Below are positions 39,963 to 48,128 of a stretch of DNA of 64,000 nucleotides, in pieces (the stretch's first letter is position 1; each line of letters opens with the position of its first letter). Source of the stretch: Streptomyces resistomycificus (GTDB lineage Bacteria > Actinomycetota > Actinomycetes > Streptomycetales > Streptomycetaceae). The notes beneath the pieces were generated by a model. It was not told the origin of the DNA and searched no databases. It saw only the letters and a program-made list of their open reading frames with translations. The DNA lies in NCBI RefSeq assembly GCF_001514265.1, contig NZ_KQ948989.1:62001-126000 (forward strand). The letters run 5' to 3'. The translations under genes and the position numbers were made by a program.

Positions 39963-40625
39963 TCAGCCGGGCGCCACGAACCCCGACTCGTACGCCGCGA
40001 TCACCGCCTGTGTGCGGTCCCGCGCGCCCAGCTTCGTCAGGACGGCGCTCACGTGCGACTTCACGGTCTCGGTGCCGACGACCAGCAGGGCGGCGATCTC
40101 CGCGTTCGACAGCCCGCGGGCCATCAGCCGCAGCACCTCCGCCTCCCGCTCGGTCAGCCGGGCCGCCTCCATGACGGCACGGGCCGCGCGGTTCCCGCCG
40201 GCCTCGCCGTACTCGGCGGCCAGTTGCCGCACCGAGGCCGGAAACAGCAGCGACTCGCCTTCGGCGACCAGCCGCACGGCGTGCACGATCTCGGCCGGCC
40301 GTGCCCGCTTCAGCAGGAACCCGTCGGCGCCGGCCCGCAGCGCCTCGTACACGTACTCGTCGTTCTCGAACGTCGTCACCACGAGGATCTTCGGCGGCTC
40401 GTCGACCGTCCGCAGCACCGCACGCGTGGCCGCGATGCCGTCCATGAGCGGCATTCGCACGTCCATCGCCACCACGTCCGGCCGCAGCCGCCGCACCAGC
40501 GGGATCACCGCCGCCCCGTCGGCCGCCTCCCCGACGACCTCGATGTCGGGCTGCGCCTCCAGGACGGCCCGCAGACCGGCGCGTACGAGCGGCTCGTCGT
40601 CGACGAGGAGAACGGTGACCGGCAT
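39963..40625 (-). CDS. NarL/LuxR-type response regulator
   Basis: 220 residues from the ATG at 40625. Receiver domain: DDEP acidic pair (D9, D10), phospho-acceptor D55 in VAMDVRMPLMDG, TTF (Thr switch) and LLKRA (Lys). C-terminal LuxR helix-turn-helix: LTEREAEVLRLMARGLSNAEIAALLVVGTETVKSHVSAVLTKLGARDRTQAVI. It is 14 bp downstream of its histidine kinase on the same strand and should act on the divergent ABC exporter genes or similar targets. Confidence 0.95.
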   Translation of the reverse strand: MPVTVLLVDDEPLVRAGLRAVLEAQPDIEVVGEAADGAAVIPLVRRLRPDVVAMDVRMPLMDGIAATRAVLRTVDEPPKILVVTTFENDEYVYEALRAGADGFLLKRARPAEIVHAVRLVAEGESLLFPASVRQLAAEYGEAGGNRAARAVMEAARLTEREAEVLRLMARGLSNAEIAALLVVGTETVKSHVSAVLTKLGARDRTQAVIAAYESGFVAPG

Positions 40626-40639
40626 CCGGCCAGCGTAGA

Positions 40640-41794
40640 TCAGCGCAACGGCAGCTCTACCCGCACCTGCCAGTCGCCCTGGTCGGGCCCGGTCCGTGCC
40701 CGCCCGCCGAGCAGGGCCGCACGTTCGCGTATCCCGCGCAGCCCGCTGCCCCGACCGGGACCCGGTATCCCGGCGGTGAGCGGGTTGCGCACCTCCAGGC
40801 CGAGGGCGTCGCCGGTGACCTCGATGTGGACCCGCACGGGCACGGCGCCCGCGTGCCGCAGCACGTTGGTCAGGGACTCCTGGAGGATGCGGTAGCCCTC
40901 TCTGGACACCGGCCCCGGCACGGCGCCCAGCGGGCCGGTCAGTTCGGCTTCCACCTTCGCCCCGGAGGCGCGGGCCGACTCCAGCAGCCGGTCGGCGTCG
41001 GTGAGCGTGGGCCGGCTGCTCACGGGGCGCTCCGACTCCCGCAGGATGCCCAGCACCCGTTCCAGATCCTCCAGCGCGGCCCGGCCGGTCTCCTCGATGG
41101 CGTCCAGGGCCCGGTCCGTGAACGCGGAGTCGTTCGCGGCGCGTGCCGCGCCCGCCTGCACGACGGCCACCGTCAGGGCGTGCCCGATCGAGTCGTGCAG
41201 TTCCCGCGCGATGCGGTTGCGCTCCAGCAACTGCTCGGTGCGCTCCTCGAGCACGGCGAGACGCTCGGCGGCGGACGGCCCCAGAAGCCGGCGCGCGAGC
41301 GCGGTGATCAGCACCCCCAGGCCCACCACCAGCACGCACATCACCACGAGCGGGACCGGGACCAGCCAGGCGTAACCCCGGCGCGGGGCGAGGTCCTCCA
41401 GAACCGGGAAGCCCCGCGGCCGCCCGCCGGCCGCGAGCTCCCCCAGCGAGTACGACAGCATCGGCAACCACGCGGTGGCGAATCCCGCCAACGCCCCCAG
41501 CGCCATGCGCACTTCCAGCCACAGCACGGTCCGCAGCCGGTCACGCCAGGTGGCCGACGGCTCCACGGAGATCTCCGCGTCCCGCACGCCCACCGTCAGC
41601 AGCAGCCGCGCCTGCACGCCCTCGCCCTTGCGCACGGCCGGGATCAGACCGACCGGAACCAGCGCGAGCGCGGGCACCCACGGCTTCGACATGTCGATCC
41701 ACAGCCACACGCTGACGACCAGCACCGGCACCCACAGGTGCAGCAGGCGCGTGTAGGTCGTCCCCCGCAGCAGCGGGCGCAGGATGCCGGTCAT
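40640..41794 (-). CDS. Sensor histidine kinase (HisKA_3, NarL-type partner)
   Basis: 384 residues from the ATG at 41794. Two N-terminal membrane regions (LLHLWVPVLVVSVWLWI and WVPALALVPVGLIPAV) and two more in the middle (ALGALAGFATAWLPMLSYSL, LVVMCVLVVGLGVLITALA). Dimerisation/phosphoacceptor helix: RNRIARELHDSIGHALTVAVVQAGAA with the His in ELHDSIGH. ATPase: RILQESLTNVLRHA (N box) and GSGLRGIRERAALLGG (G box). No large extracytoplasmic sensor, so it belongs to the intramembrane-sensing type that often detects envelope stress. It is paired with the response regulator and divergent from an ABC system. Confidence 0.93.
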   Translation of the reverse strand: MTGILRPLLRGTTYTRLLHLWVPVLVVSVWLWIDMSKPWVPALALVPVGLIPAVRKGEGVQARLLLTVGVRDAEISVEPSATWRDRLRTVLWLEVRMALGALAGFATAWLPMLSYSLGELAAGGRPRGFPVLEDLAPRRGYAWLVPVPLVVMCVLVVGLGVLITALARRLLGPSAAERLAVLEERTEQLLERNRIARELHDSIGHALTVAVVQAGAARAANDSAFTDRALDAIEETGRAALEDLERVLGILRESERPVSSRPTLTDADRLLESARASGAKVEAELTGPLGAVPGPVSREGYRILQESLTNVLRHAGAVPVRVHIEVTGDALGLEVRNPLTAGIPGPGRGSGLRGIRERAALLGGRARTGPDQGDWQVRVELPLR

Positions 41795-41902
41795 CCCGTC
41801 ATCGTGCCAGCCGCCACCGACAACGAACCTCCCCCGCACGGGGGAGCCGATCTCCACGCGTGGGGGAGGCCACGCACCCCCTTGGGCCGTCACGCTGTGG
41901 CC

Positions 41903-42838
41903 ATGACCAGCATCGACGTCCAGGACCTCACCAAGGAGTACGGCCCCCGGCGAGCCGTGGACCACCTCACCTTCCGCGTCCTGCCCGGCCGGGTCACCGG
42001 CTTCCTCGGCCCCAACGGCGCCGGAAAGTCCACCACCATGCGGCTGGTGCTCGGCCTCGACCGGCCCACCTCCGGCACCGCCACCGTCGGCGGCCGCGCC
42101 TACGCCACCCTCCGCGAACCCCTCCACCACGTCGGCGCCCTCCTCGACGCGCAGGCCGCGCACGGCTCCCGCACCGGCCGCGACCACCTGCGCACCCTCG
42201 CGGCCGGCAACCGCATCCCCGACCGCCGGGTCGACGAGGTGCTGGAGGAGACCGGGCTCGCCCCGGCGGCGCGCCGGCGGGTGAAGACGTACTCCCTGGG
42301 CATGCGCCAGCGGCTGGGCATCGCGGCCGCACTGCTCGGCGACCCCGAGGTGGTCATGCTCGACGAGCCGTCGAACGGCCTCGACCCCGAAGGCATCATC
42401 TGGATCCGCGAGTTGCTGCGCCGGCTCGCCGGTGAGGGGCGCACCGTCCTGGTGTCCAGCCACCTGATGAACGAGACCGCGTCCTTCGCCGACCACCTCG
42501 TCGTCCTCGGCCGGGGCCGTCTGCTCGCCGACACCCCGATGCGGGAGTTCATCGACGCGCGCGTACGGCCACGGGTGCGGATCCGCACGACCGACCCCAC
42601 CGCGCTCAGGGACGTCCTGGCCCGGCACGGCCACGACGCACAGCAGCACGAGGAAGGGCACTGGACCGTGCACCACGCGCGCGTGGACGACATCGGCCGC
42701 CTCGTGTCCGCCGAGGGAGTGCCGGTCCTCGAACTCACGGCGCAGGAGGGCACGCTGGAACAGGCCTACCTCGATCTCACGGCCGAGGAAGCCGAGTTCG
42801 CCGCCCATCCGTCCACGCCGCAGCCACAGGAGGCCTGA
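41903..42838 (+). CDS. ABC transporter ATP-binding protein (ABC-2 export type)
   Basis: 311 residues. Walker A GPNGAGKSTTMRLVLGL, signature YSLGMRQRLGIAAALLG, Walker B VVMLDEPSNGLDPEGI, switch SSHLMNETASFADHL: a DrrA/BcrA-type exporter ATPase, with the usual C-terminal extension that closes with EGTLEQAYLDLT. It is co-transcribed with the permease (one base apart) and divergent from a histidine kinase/response regulator pair, an arrangement found for antimicrobial-peptide and envelope-stress exporters. Confidence 0.93.
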   Translation: MTSIDVQDLTKEYGPRRAVDHLTFRVLPGRVTGFLGPNGAGKSTTMRLVLGLDRPTSGTATVGGRAYATLREPLHHVGALLDAQAAHGSRTGRDHLRTLAAGNRIPDRRVDEVLEETGLAPAARRRVKTYSLGMRQRLGIAAALLGDPEVVMLDEPSNGLDPEGIIWIRELLRRLAGEGRTVLVSSHLMNETASFADHLVVLGRGRLLADTPMREFIDARVRPRVRIRTTDPTALRDVLARHGHDAQQHEEGHWTVHHARVDDIGRLVSAEGVPVLELTAQEGTLEQAYLDLTAEEAEFAAHPSTPQPQEA

Positions 42839-42839
42839 C

Positions 42840-43565
42840 ATGTCCTTCGCGCCCGTCCTGCACGCCGAGTGGCTGAAGATCCGCACACTGCGTTCCCTGT
42901 GCGGAACACTGCTGGCGCTGTTCGCCGTGACCGTCGCCTTCTCCGCCCTCGCCGGGACCTCCGGCACGTCCGACCCCGAGTTCGACCCGCTGTTCACGGC
43001 CCTGTCCGGGGTGGCGCCCGGCCAGATCGCCGCGATCGCCTTCGGCACGACGGCCGTGTCCTGCGAGTTCCACGGGGGCGGCCTTCGTCTGACCCTCTCC
43101 GCGGTGCCACAGCGTGGACGGTGGTTCGCGGCCAAGGTGACCGCCGTCGCCGTACCGGCTCTCCTCATGGGCCTGGTCACCGCGTTCGCGGCGCTCGTCG
43201 TGGCGCGGGCGGGCCTCGGCGACGCCGCGAGCGGACTGACCGTCGGCGAGCAGGTGCGCGGGGTCGTGGGCTGCGGTCTCTACCTCATGCTCATGGCCCT
43301 GTTCTCGGCCGGCCTCGCGGCCCTGCTGCGCAGCGGGGTCGCCACCCTGTCGATCCTGATCCCGTTCGTCCTCGTGGTCTCGTTCGTCATCGGGGACGCG
43401 GCGGGCACCGCCGCCGACCTCCTGCCGGACAGAGCAGGCCAGGTCGTGCTGTACCAGACGTACGACGGAACGCTGGGCCCGTGGTCCGGGCTCGCGGTGA
43501 CCGCGCTGTGGACGGCGGCGGCACTGCTGGCCGGGGCGTGGAGCGTGCGGCGCAGGGACGCCTGA
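42840..43565 (+). CDS. ABC-2 type transporter permease
   Basis: 241 residues, six predicted membrane helices: LHAEWLKIRTLRSLCGTLLALFAVTVAFSALAG at the N-end (LxAEWLKxRT is typical of this permease group), then APGQIAAIAFGTTAVSCEFHGGGLRLTLSAVPQRGRWFAAKV (the conserved E-F-xxG-x-R loop) and further helices. An AGGAGG site within the end of the ATPase gene precedes the ATG. With the ATPase it should export a drug, peptide or lipid; substrate unknown. Confidence 0.87.
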   Translation: MSFAPVLHAEWLKIRTLRSLCGTLLALFAVTVAFSALAGTSGTSDPEFDPLFTALSGVAPGQIAAIAFGTTAVSCEFHGGGLRLTLSAVPQRGRWFAAKVTAVAVPALLMGLVTAFAALVVARAGLGDAASGLTVGEQVRGVVGCGLYLMLMALFSAGLAALLRSGVATLSILIPFVLVVSFVIGDAAGTAADLLPDRAGQVVLYQTYDGTLGPWSGLAVTALWTAAALLAGAWSVRRRDA

Positions 43566-43606
43566 CGGCACGCCAGTTGTCAGTGGGGCCGGGTTTACTG
43601 GATCCC

Positions 43607-44035
43607 ATGAACATCGCACGGCACATCGCCCTCATCGACGAGCTGTGCTTCCGTCCCTTTCCGGCGGAGCACGGCCCGTCGGACGTGGGCGTCGGGGGAC
43701 CGGGCTACCACGTCGCGGTGTTAGAGCGCGGCCGAGCCGACCGCGACGAGCGAACGACGACCGTGGAGCAGTACGAGAAGTGGAGGGACGCCCTCTACGA
43801 ACTGCTGGCGCCGCGCTGGGGACACACGCTTCCCATGAGTCTCGTTACCACGCGGTTGCGCACCGAGCGGGAGGAGATACCGGAGCCGTGGGCGACGCTC
43901 AGCGTGGAGGCGGGGATGGCACATCTGTGGGAGGTGGAGGGCACCGGCCGCTGGGTCGCGGTGGCCGTCGCCGACCGGGACGAGGCCGACGACGTCCGCC
44001 TGCTGGCCGTGGTCACGGAGACCGACCCGCCCTGA
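43607..44035 (+). CDS. Conserved hypothetical protein
   Basis: 142 residues, soluble, about half charged or polar. I do not recognise a family. Features: a start MNIARHIALIDELCFRPFPAE, an Arg/Asp/Glu-rich middle (ERGRADRDERTTTVEQYEKWRDALYELLAPRWG), a conserved-looking PMSLVTTRLRTEREEIPEPWATLSVEAGMAHLWEVEGTGRWVAVAVADRDEADDVRLLAVVT end. No signal peptide or membrane span. TACTGG five bases before the ATG suggests a leaderless message. It is convergent with the DNA glycosylase gene, ten bases apart. Confidence 0.65.
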   Translation: MNIARHIALIDELCFRPFPAEHGPSDVGVGGPGYHVAVLERGRADRDERTTTVEQYEKWRDALYELLAPRWGHTLPMSLVTTRLRTEREEIPEPWATLSVEAGMAHLWEVEGTGRWVAVAVADRDEADDVRLLAVVTETDPP

Positions 44036-44045
44036 CCGGGCGCCG

Positions 44046-44591
44046 TCAGGCTTCGGCCGCCGCCCGCAGCCGCCCGAACTCCTCGGCCATCGTCGCCGCC
44101 GTCCAGTGGGCGTTCAGCCCGCTCGGGTTCGGCAGCACCCACACCCGCGTGTCCCCGATCGTCCGCTCCTGCGGCCCCACTTGCGCCTTGCGGTCGTCGA
44201 ACGCGGCCCGGTAGGCGGTCACCCCGACCACGGCCAGCCAACGCGGCCGCAGCCGCGCCACCTTGAGCGCCAGCAGCCGGCCGCCCTCGCGGTACTCCTC
44301 CGCGCTCAACTCGTCAGCCCGGGCCGACGCCCGCGCCACGACGTTCGTGATGCCGAGCCCGTACGACAGCAACTCCTGCTGCTCCGAGGGCTTCAGGAGC
44401 CTCGGCGTGAATCCGGACAGGTGCAGCACCGGCCAGAACCGGTTGCCGGGGCGGGCGAAGTGGTGGCCCGTCGCGGCCGTCATCAGGCCGGGGTTGATGC
44501 CACAGAACAACACCCGCAGGCCGTCCGCGACGACATCCGGTACCAGACGGTCGCGGGCGGCCTCCAGCTCCTCGGGCGAAAAACGCGTCAG
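44046..44591 (-). CDS. mug: Mismatch-specific (G:T/U) DNA glycosylase, Mug-type
   Basis: 181 residues if translation starts at the CTG at 44591. Removes uracil or thymine from G:U/G:T mismatches. Active-site region VLFCGINPGLMTAATGHHFARPGNRFWPVLHLSGF is the Mug/TDG motif (GINPG with the catalytic Asn, and the FARPGNRFW pocket), and WVLPNPSGLNAHW is the second motif (NPSGLNAH). The sequence upstream of the first ordinary start (TTG/GTG at about 44513-44516) is clearly part of the protein (SPEELEAARDRLVPDVVADGLR), and no ATG, GTG or TTG precedes it in frame. CTG at 44591 overlaps the purB TGA (CTGA) and has GGGAG seven bases upstream, so a non-standard CTG start coupled to purB is the best reading. 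Confidence 0.82.
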   Translation of the reverse strand: MTRFSPEELEAARDRLVPDVVADGLRVLFCGINPGLMTAATGHHFARPGNRFWPVLHLSGFTPRLLKPSEQQELLSYGLGITNVVARASARADELSAEEYREGGRLLALKVARLRPRWLAVVGVTAYRAAFDDRKAQVGPQERTIGDTRVWVLPNPSGLNAHWTAATMAEEFGRLRAAAEA

Positions 44592-46030
44592 AGGATCGCT
44601 CCCGGGGTGTAACCCGCGGCCTCCGGGTGCTGCTTCACGATCTCCTCGATGCGGCCGACGACGGCGGTGACCTGGTCGGCGGCGGCGCCCGTGAAGGACA
44701 GCTTGTCCGCCATCAGCGCGTCGAGCCCGGCGCGGTCGAGCGGGATCCGCTCGTCGGCGGCCAGCTTGTCCAGCAGCTCGTTGCGCTCGGCACCCTGCTC
44801 ACGCATCGCGAGGGCGGAGGCGACGGCGTTCTCCTTGATGGCCTCGTGCGCCACTTCACGGCCGACGCCCGCGCGCACCGCGCCCATCAGTACCTTGGTG
44901 GTGGCGAGGAACGGCAGGTAGCGGTCCAGCTCCCGGGCGACGACCGCCGGGAAGGCACCGAACTCGTCGAGCACCGTCAGGAACGTCTCCAGCAGACCGT
45001 CGAGCGCGAAGAAGGCGTCCGGCAGCGCGACCCGGCGCACCACCGAGCAGGACACGTCACCCTCGTTCCACTGGTCGCCCGCCAGCTCACCGGTCATCGA
45101 GGCGTAGCCGCGCAGGATGACCATCAGGCCGTTGACGCGCTCGCAGGAGCGGGTGTTCATCTTGTGCGGCATCGCGGAGGAGCCGACCTGGCCGGGCTTG
45201 AAGCCCTCGGTGACCAGCTCGTGCCCGGCCATCAGCCGGATCGTCTTCGCCAGCGAGGAGGGGGCCGCCGCCAGCTGCACCAGCGCGGTCACGACCTCGT
45301 AGTCCAGCGAGCGAGGGTAGACCTGGCCGACCGAGGTGAACGCCTGCGAGAAGCCGAGGTGTCCGGCGATCCGCTGCTCCAGGTCCGCGAGCTTGCCCGC
45401 GTCCCCGCCGAGCAGGTCCAGCATGTCCTGGGCCGTACCGACCGGGCCCTTGATGCCGCGCAGCGGGTAGCGGCCGAGCAGTTCCTCCACGCGGAAGTAC
45501 GCCACCAGCAGCTCGTCGGCCGCCGTCGCGAAACGCTTGCCGAGGGTGGTGGCCTGCGCGGCCACGTTGTGCGAACGGCCGGCCATGACCAGCTCGCCGT
45601 ACTCGCCCGCCAGCTTCCCTAGCCGCGCCAGCACGGCCACCGTACGGTCGCGCACCAGCTCCAGCGAGAGCCGGATCTGCAGCTGCTCCACGTTCTCGGT
45701 GAGGTCGCGGGAGGTCATGCCCTTGTGGACGTGCTCGTGGCCGGCGAGGTCGTTGAACTCCTCGATCCGCGCCTTCACGTCGTGCCGCGTGACCTTCTCG
45801 CGCTCGGCGATCGAGGCCAGGTCGACGGTGTCGAGGACACGCTCGTAGTCGGCGATCGCCGCGTCCGGCACCTCGATCCCGAGGTCCTTCTGGGCCCGCA
45901 GCACGGCGAGCCAGAGCTGTCGCTCCAGCTTCACCTTCTGCTCGGGCGACCAGAGCGTGGCGAGCTCGGCGGAGGCGTAGCGTCCGGCGAGGACGTTCGG
46001 GATGCGGGGCTTGGCGGGAGCGGAAGTCAC
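44588..46030 (-). CDS. purB: Adenylosuccinate lyase
   Basis: 480 residues. Cleaves SAICAR and adenylosuccinate in purine synthesis. Fumarase/aspartase-superfamily motifs: EHVHKGMTSRDLTENVEQ, MAGRSHNVAAQATTLGKR and the signature GSSAMPHKMNTRSCERV (loop with the catalytic Ser). GTG start at 46030 has no Shine-Dalgarno; TAGAAT (46044-46039 on the minus strand) lies eight bases upstream, so it is probably leaderless. The mug gene follows with a four-base overlap. The 225 bp upstream (46031-46255) hold its promoter and nothing else I can identify. Confidence 0.95.
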   Translation of the reverse strand: MTSAPAKPRIPNVLAGRYASAELATLWSPEQKVKLERQLWLAVLRAQKDLGIEVPDAAIADYERVLDTVDLASIAEREKVTRHDVKARIEEFNDLAGHEHVHKGMTSRDLTENVEQLQIRLSLELVRDRTVAVLARLGKLAGEYGELVMAGRSHNVAAQATTLGKRFATAADELLVAYFRVEELLGRYPLRGIKGPVGTAQDMLDLLGGDAGKLADLEQRIAGHLGFSQAFTSVGQVYPRSLDYEVVTALVQLAAAPSSLAKTIRLMAGHELVTEGFKPGQVGSSAMPHKMNTRSCERVNGLMVILRGYASMTGELAGDQWNEGDVSCSVVRRVALPDAFFALDGLLETFLTVLDEFGAFPAVVARELDRYLPFLATTKVLMGAVRAGVGREVAHEAIKENAVASALAMREQGAERNELLDKLAADERIPLDRAGLDALMADKLSFTGAAADQVTAVVGRIEEIVKQHPEAAGYTPGAIL

Positions 46031-46038
46031 GTGGACGG

Positions 46039-46044
46039 ATTCTA
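46039..46044 (-). promoter_or_regulatory. Minus-10 element of purB
   Basis: TAGAAT on the minus strand, eight bases before the GTG start; transcription would begin at or next to the start codon. No minus-35 at 16-18 bp is evident. Confidence 0.4.
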
Positions 46045-46255
46045 CTGGCGATTCCTGCAGGCCAGCGCAACGGGTGCGTTTGTCGGAACCTACGAGTGCG
46101 TCTCGCGAGTTCGGCCTGCACGTCGGCCGGGCACGGTTTCGGCGCGTACCAGCAGGCCGGCGCCTTCCCGCGCGGGGCCGGGACCAGGTCCAAGAGGTCA
46201 GGGCCTACGCGTGGATCCGGCCCCGGACGTTGATCACCCGCGTGGCCCTCGGGGA

Positions 46256-47044
46256 CTACTCCGCGGTCCGCTCGTACGGATGCAGGTCCGGGCGCTTCGG
46301 CGGCAGCCCGTCGCCCGAGGAGCGGCCGGTGAGACGGCGGCCTATCCACGGCAGCAGGTACTGCCGGGCGAACCGGACGTCCGCGACCCGGCGCGCGGCC
46401 CACCCCGGCGGCAGCGTGAGCGGCATCGGGGCGTGCCACTCGGTGTCCTCCGGTTCGTACCCGAGGCCCTGCCACACCGCTTCCGCCACCCGTCGATGGC
46501 CCTCGGCGGTCAGGTGCAGCCGGTCCACGTCCCACATCCGGGGATCGCTGAGCGAGGGCGCCCCGTAGAGGTCGACGACCAGAGCGCCGTGCCGCTCGGC
46601 GAGCGAGTCGATGCAGGCGAACAGCTCCTCCATGCGGGGCCGGAAGCGTTCCAGGACCGGCCCCTGACGCCCGGGGCTGCGCATCAGCACCAGCTGCTTG
46701 CAGGACGGGGCGAGCCGCTCCACCGCCTCCGTCAGCAGGGCCCGGACCCGCCCCATGTCGCACTTGGGGCGAAGGGTGTCGTTCAGTCCGCCAACCAAGG
46801 TGACGACATCGGCCTTCATGGCGGCCGCCACGTCGATCTGCTCGTCGACGATCTGCCCGATCAGCTTGCCGCGCACCGCGAGGTTCGCGTACCGGAACCC
46901 GGGGGAGTGGGCGGCCATCCGCCCGGCGAGCAGGTCGGCCCAGCCCCGGTAGGTGCCGTCCGGCAACAGGTCGGACATGCCCTCGGTGAACGAGTCGCCT
47001 ACGGCGACCAGGCTGGTGTAAGCGGGGTGCGGGTTCGTCTCCAT
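46256..47044 (-). CDS. SGNH/GDSL family hydrolase
   Basis: 262 residues, no signal peptide. Block I VAVGDSFTEGMSDLL with the nucleophile Ser in GDSFTEG; block II glycine region ANLAVRGKLIGQIV; block III VGGLNDTLRP (Asn of the oxyanion hole); block V DVDRLHLTAEGHRRVAEAV with the catalytic Asp and His (D-x-x-H). A complete SGNH tetrad, so it is probably an active esterase, lipase or acyl-carrier hydrolase; substrate unknown. It lies alone between purB and the CBS-domain genes. Confidence 0.9.
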   Translation of the reverse strand: METNPHPAYTSLVAVGDSFTEGMSDLLPDGTYRGWADLLAGRMAAHSPGFRYANLAVRGKLIGQIVDEQIDVAAAMKADVVTLVGGLNDTLRPKCDMGRVRALLTEAVERLAPSCKQLVLMRSPGRQGPVLERFRPRMEELFACIDSLAERHGALVVDLYGAPSLSDPRMWDVDRLHLTAEGHRRVAEAVWQGLGYEPEDTEWHAPMPLTLPPGWAARRVADVRFARQYLLPWIGRRLTGRSSGDGLPPKRPDLHPYERTAE

Positions 47045-47114
47045 GGCGTCAGAGATGGTAACCCGGCACCATACTCAGCGGTCGGTCACCCCAGGCGGCG
47101 GCTCCCTCCACCGC

Positions 47115-48128
47115 TCACGCCCGCTGCCCGAACAGCTCCCGCAGCACGTCCTCCATCGTCACCAGGCCCGTCAGCCGGCCGTCCGCGCCCAGCACGGCCG
47201 CGAGGTGGGTGCGGCTGCCGCGCATCGCCGTCAGGACGTCGTCCAGCGGCGTGCTCTCCCGCACCCGGGCGATGGATCGCATGTCCCTGTGCTGGAACGG
47301 CAGGTCGCGCGGGGTCTTGTCCAGCGCGTCCTTGACGTGGAGGTAGCCGGTGATGCGGCGCCCCTCGTCCACCACCGGGAAGCGGGAGTAGCCGGTCTCG
47401 GCGGACAGCGCCTCCAGCTTCTCGGGCGTGACACCCAGGTAGACGTAGGCGACCCGGTCCAGAGGGAGGACGACGTCCCGCACCGGCCGCCGGCCCAGTT
47501 CCAGCGCGTCGTGCAGCCGCTCCCGCGCCCGGTCGTCGATCAGGCCGGCCTCGCCGGAGTCCCGCACGATCCGGGCCAGCTCGGCGTCCGAGAACGTGGC
47601 CGTGACCTCGTTCTTGGCCTCGACCTTGAGCAGCTTCAGCAGGCCGTTCGCGAAGGCGTTGACCGTGAAGATCACCGGGCGCAGCGCCCGCGACAGGGTG
47701 ACCAGCGGCGGACCGAGCAGCAGCGCGCTGCGCACCGGCTCCGCCAGTGCGATGTTCTTCGGCACCATCTCGCCGAGCAGCATGTGCAGATACGTCGCCA
47801 GGGTCAGCGCGATCACGAAGGAGACCGCGTGTCCGGCGCCCTCGGGCACGCCCACCGCGTGGAACACCGGCTCCAGCAGATGTGCGATGGCCGGCTCGGC
47901 GACCACGCCGAGGATCAGGGTGCACAGCGTGATGCCGAGCTGCGCGGCCGCCATCAGGGCGGACACGTGCTGCAGACCCCACAGCACGCTCTTGGCGCGC
48001 CGGTCGCCCTGCTCGGCGTACGGCTCGATCTGGCTGCGGCGCACGGAGATCAGCGCGAACTCCGCACCCACGAAGAAGGCGTTGACGACGAGGGTCGCCA
48101 GGCCGATCAACAACTGGACGGCGGTCAC
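47115..48128 (-). CDS. CNNM/HlyC-CorC family protein (DUF21 + CBS pair)
   Basis: 337 residues. N-terminal DUF21/CNNM membrane domain (LLIGLATLVVNAFFVGAEFALISVRRSQIEPYAEQGDRRAK; LGEMVPKNIALAEP), four helices, then two CBS motifs (DVVLPLDRVAYVYLGVTPEKLEALSAETGYSRFPVVDEGRRITGYLHVKD; MRSIARVRESTPLDDVLTAMRGSRTHLAAVLGADGRLTGLVTMEDVLRELFG). It lacks the C-terminal CorC domain of its partner. CNNM proteins are linked to magnesium or other divalent-cation efflux. Its ATG overlaps the stop of the longer paralogue upstream, so the two are co-translated. Confidence 0.9.
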   Translation of the reverse strand: MTAVQLLIGLATLVVNAFFVGAEFALISVRRSQIEPYAEQGDRRAKSVLWGLQHVSALMAAAQLGITLCTLILGVVAEPAIAHLLEPVFHAVGVPEGAGHAVSFVIALTLATYLHMLLGEMVPKNIALAEPVRSALLLGPPLVTLSRALRPVIFTVNAFANGLLKLLKVEAKNEVTATFSDAELARIVRDSGEAGLIDDRARERLHDALELGRRPVRDVVLPLDRVAYVYLGVTPEKLEALSAETGYSRFPVVDEGRRITGYLHVKDALDKTPRDLPFQHRDMRSIARVRESTPLDDVLTAMRGSRTHLAAVLGADGRLTGLVTMEDVLRELFGQRA

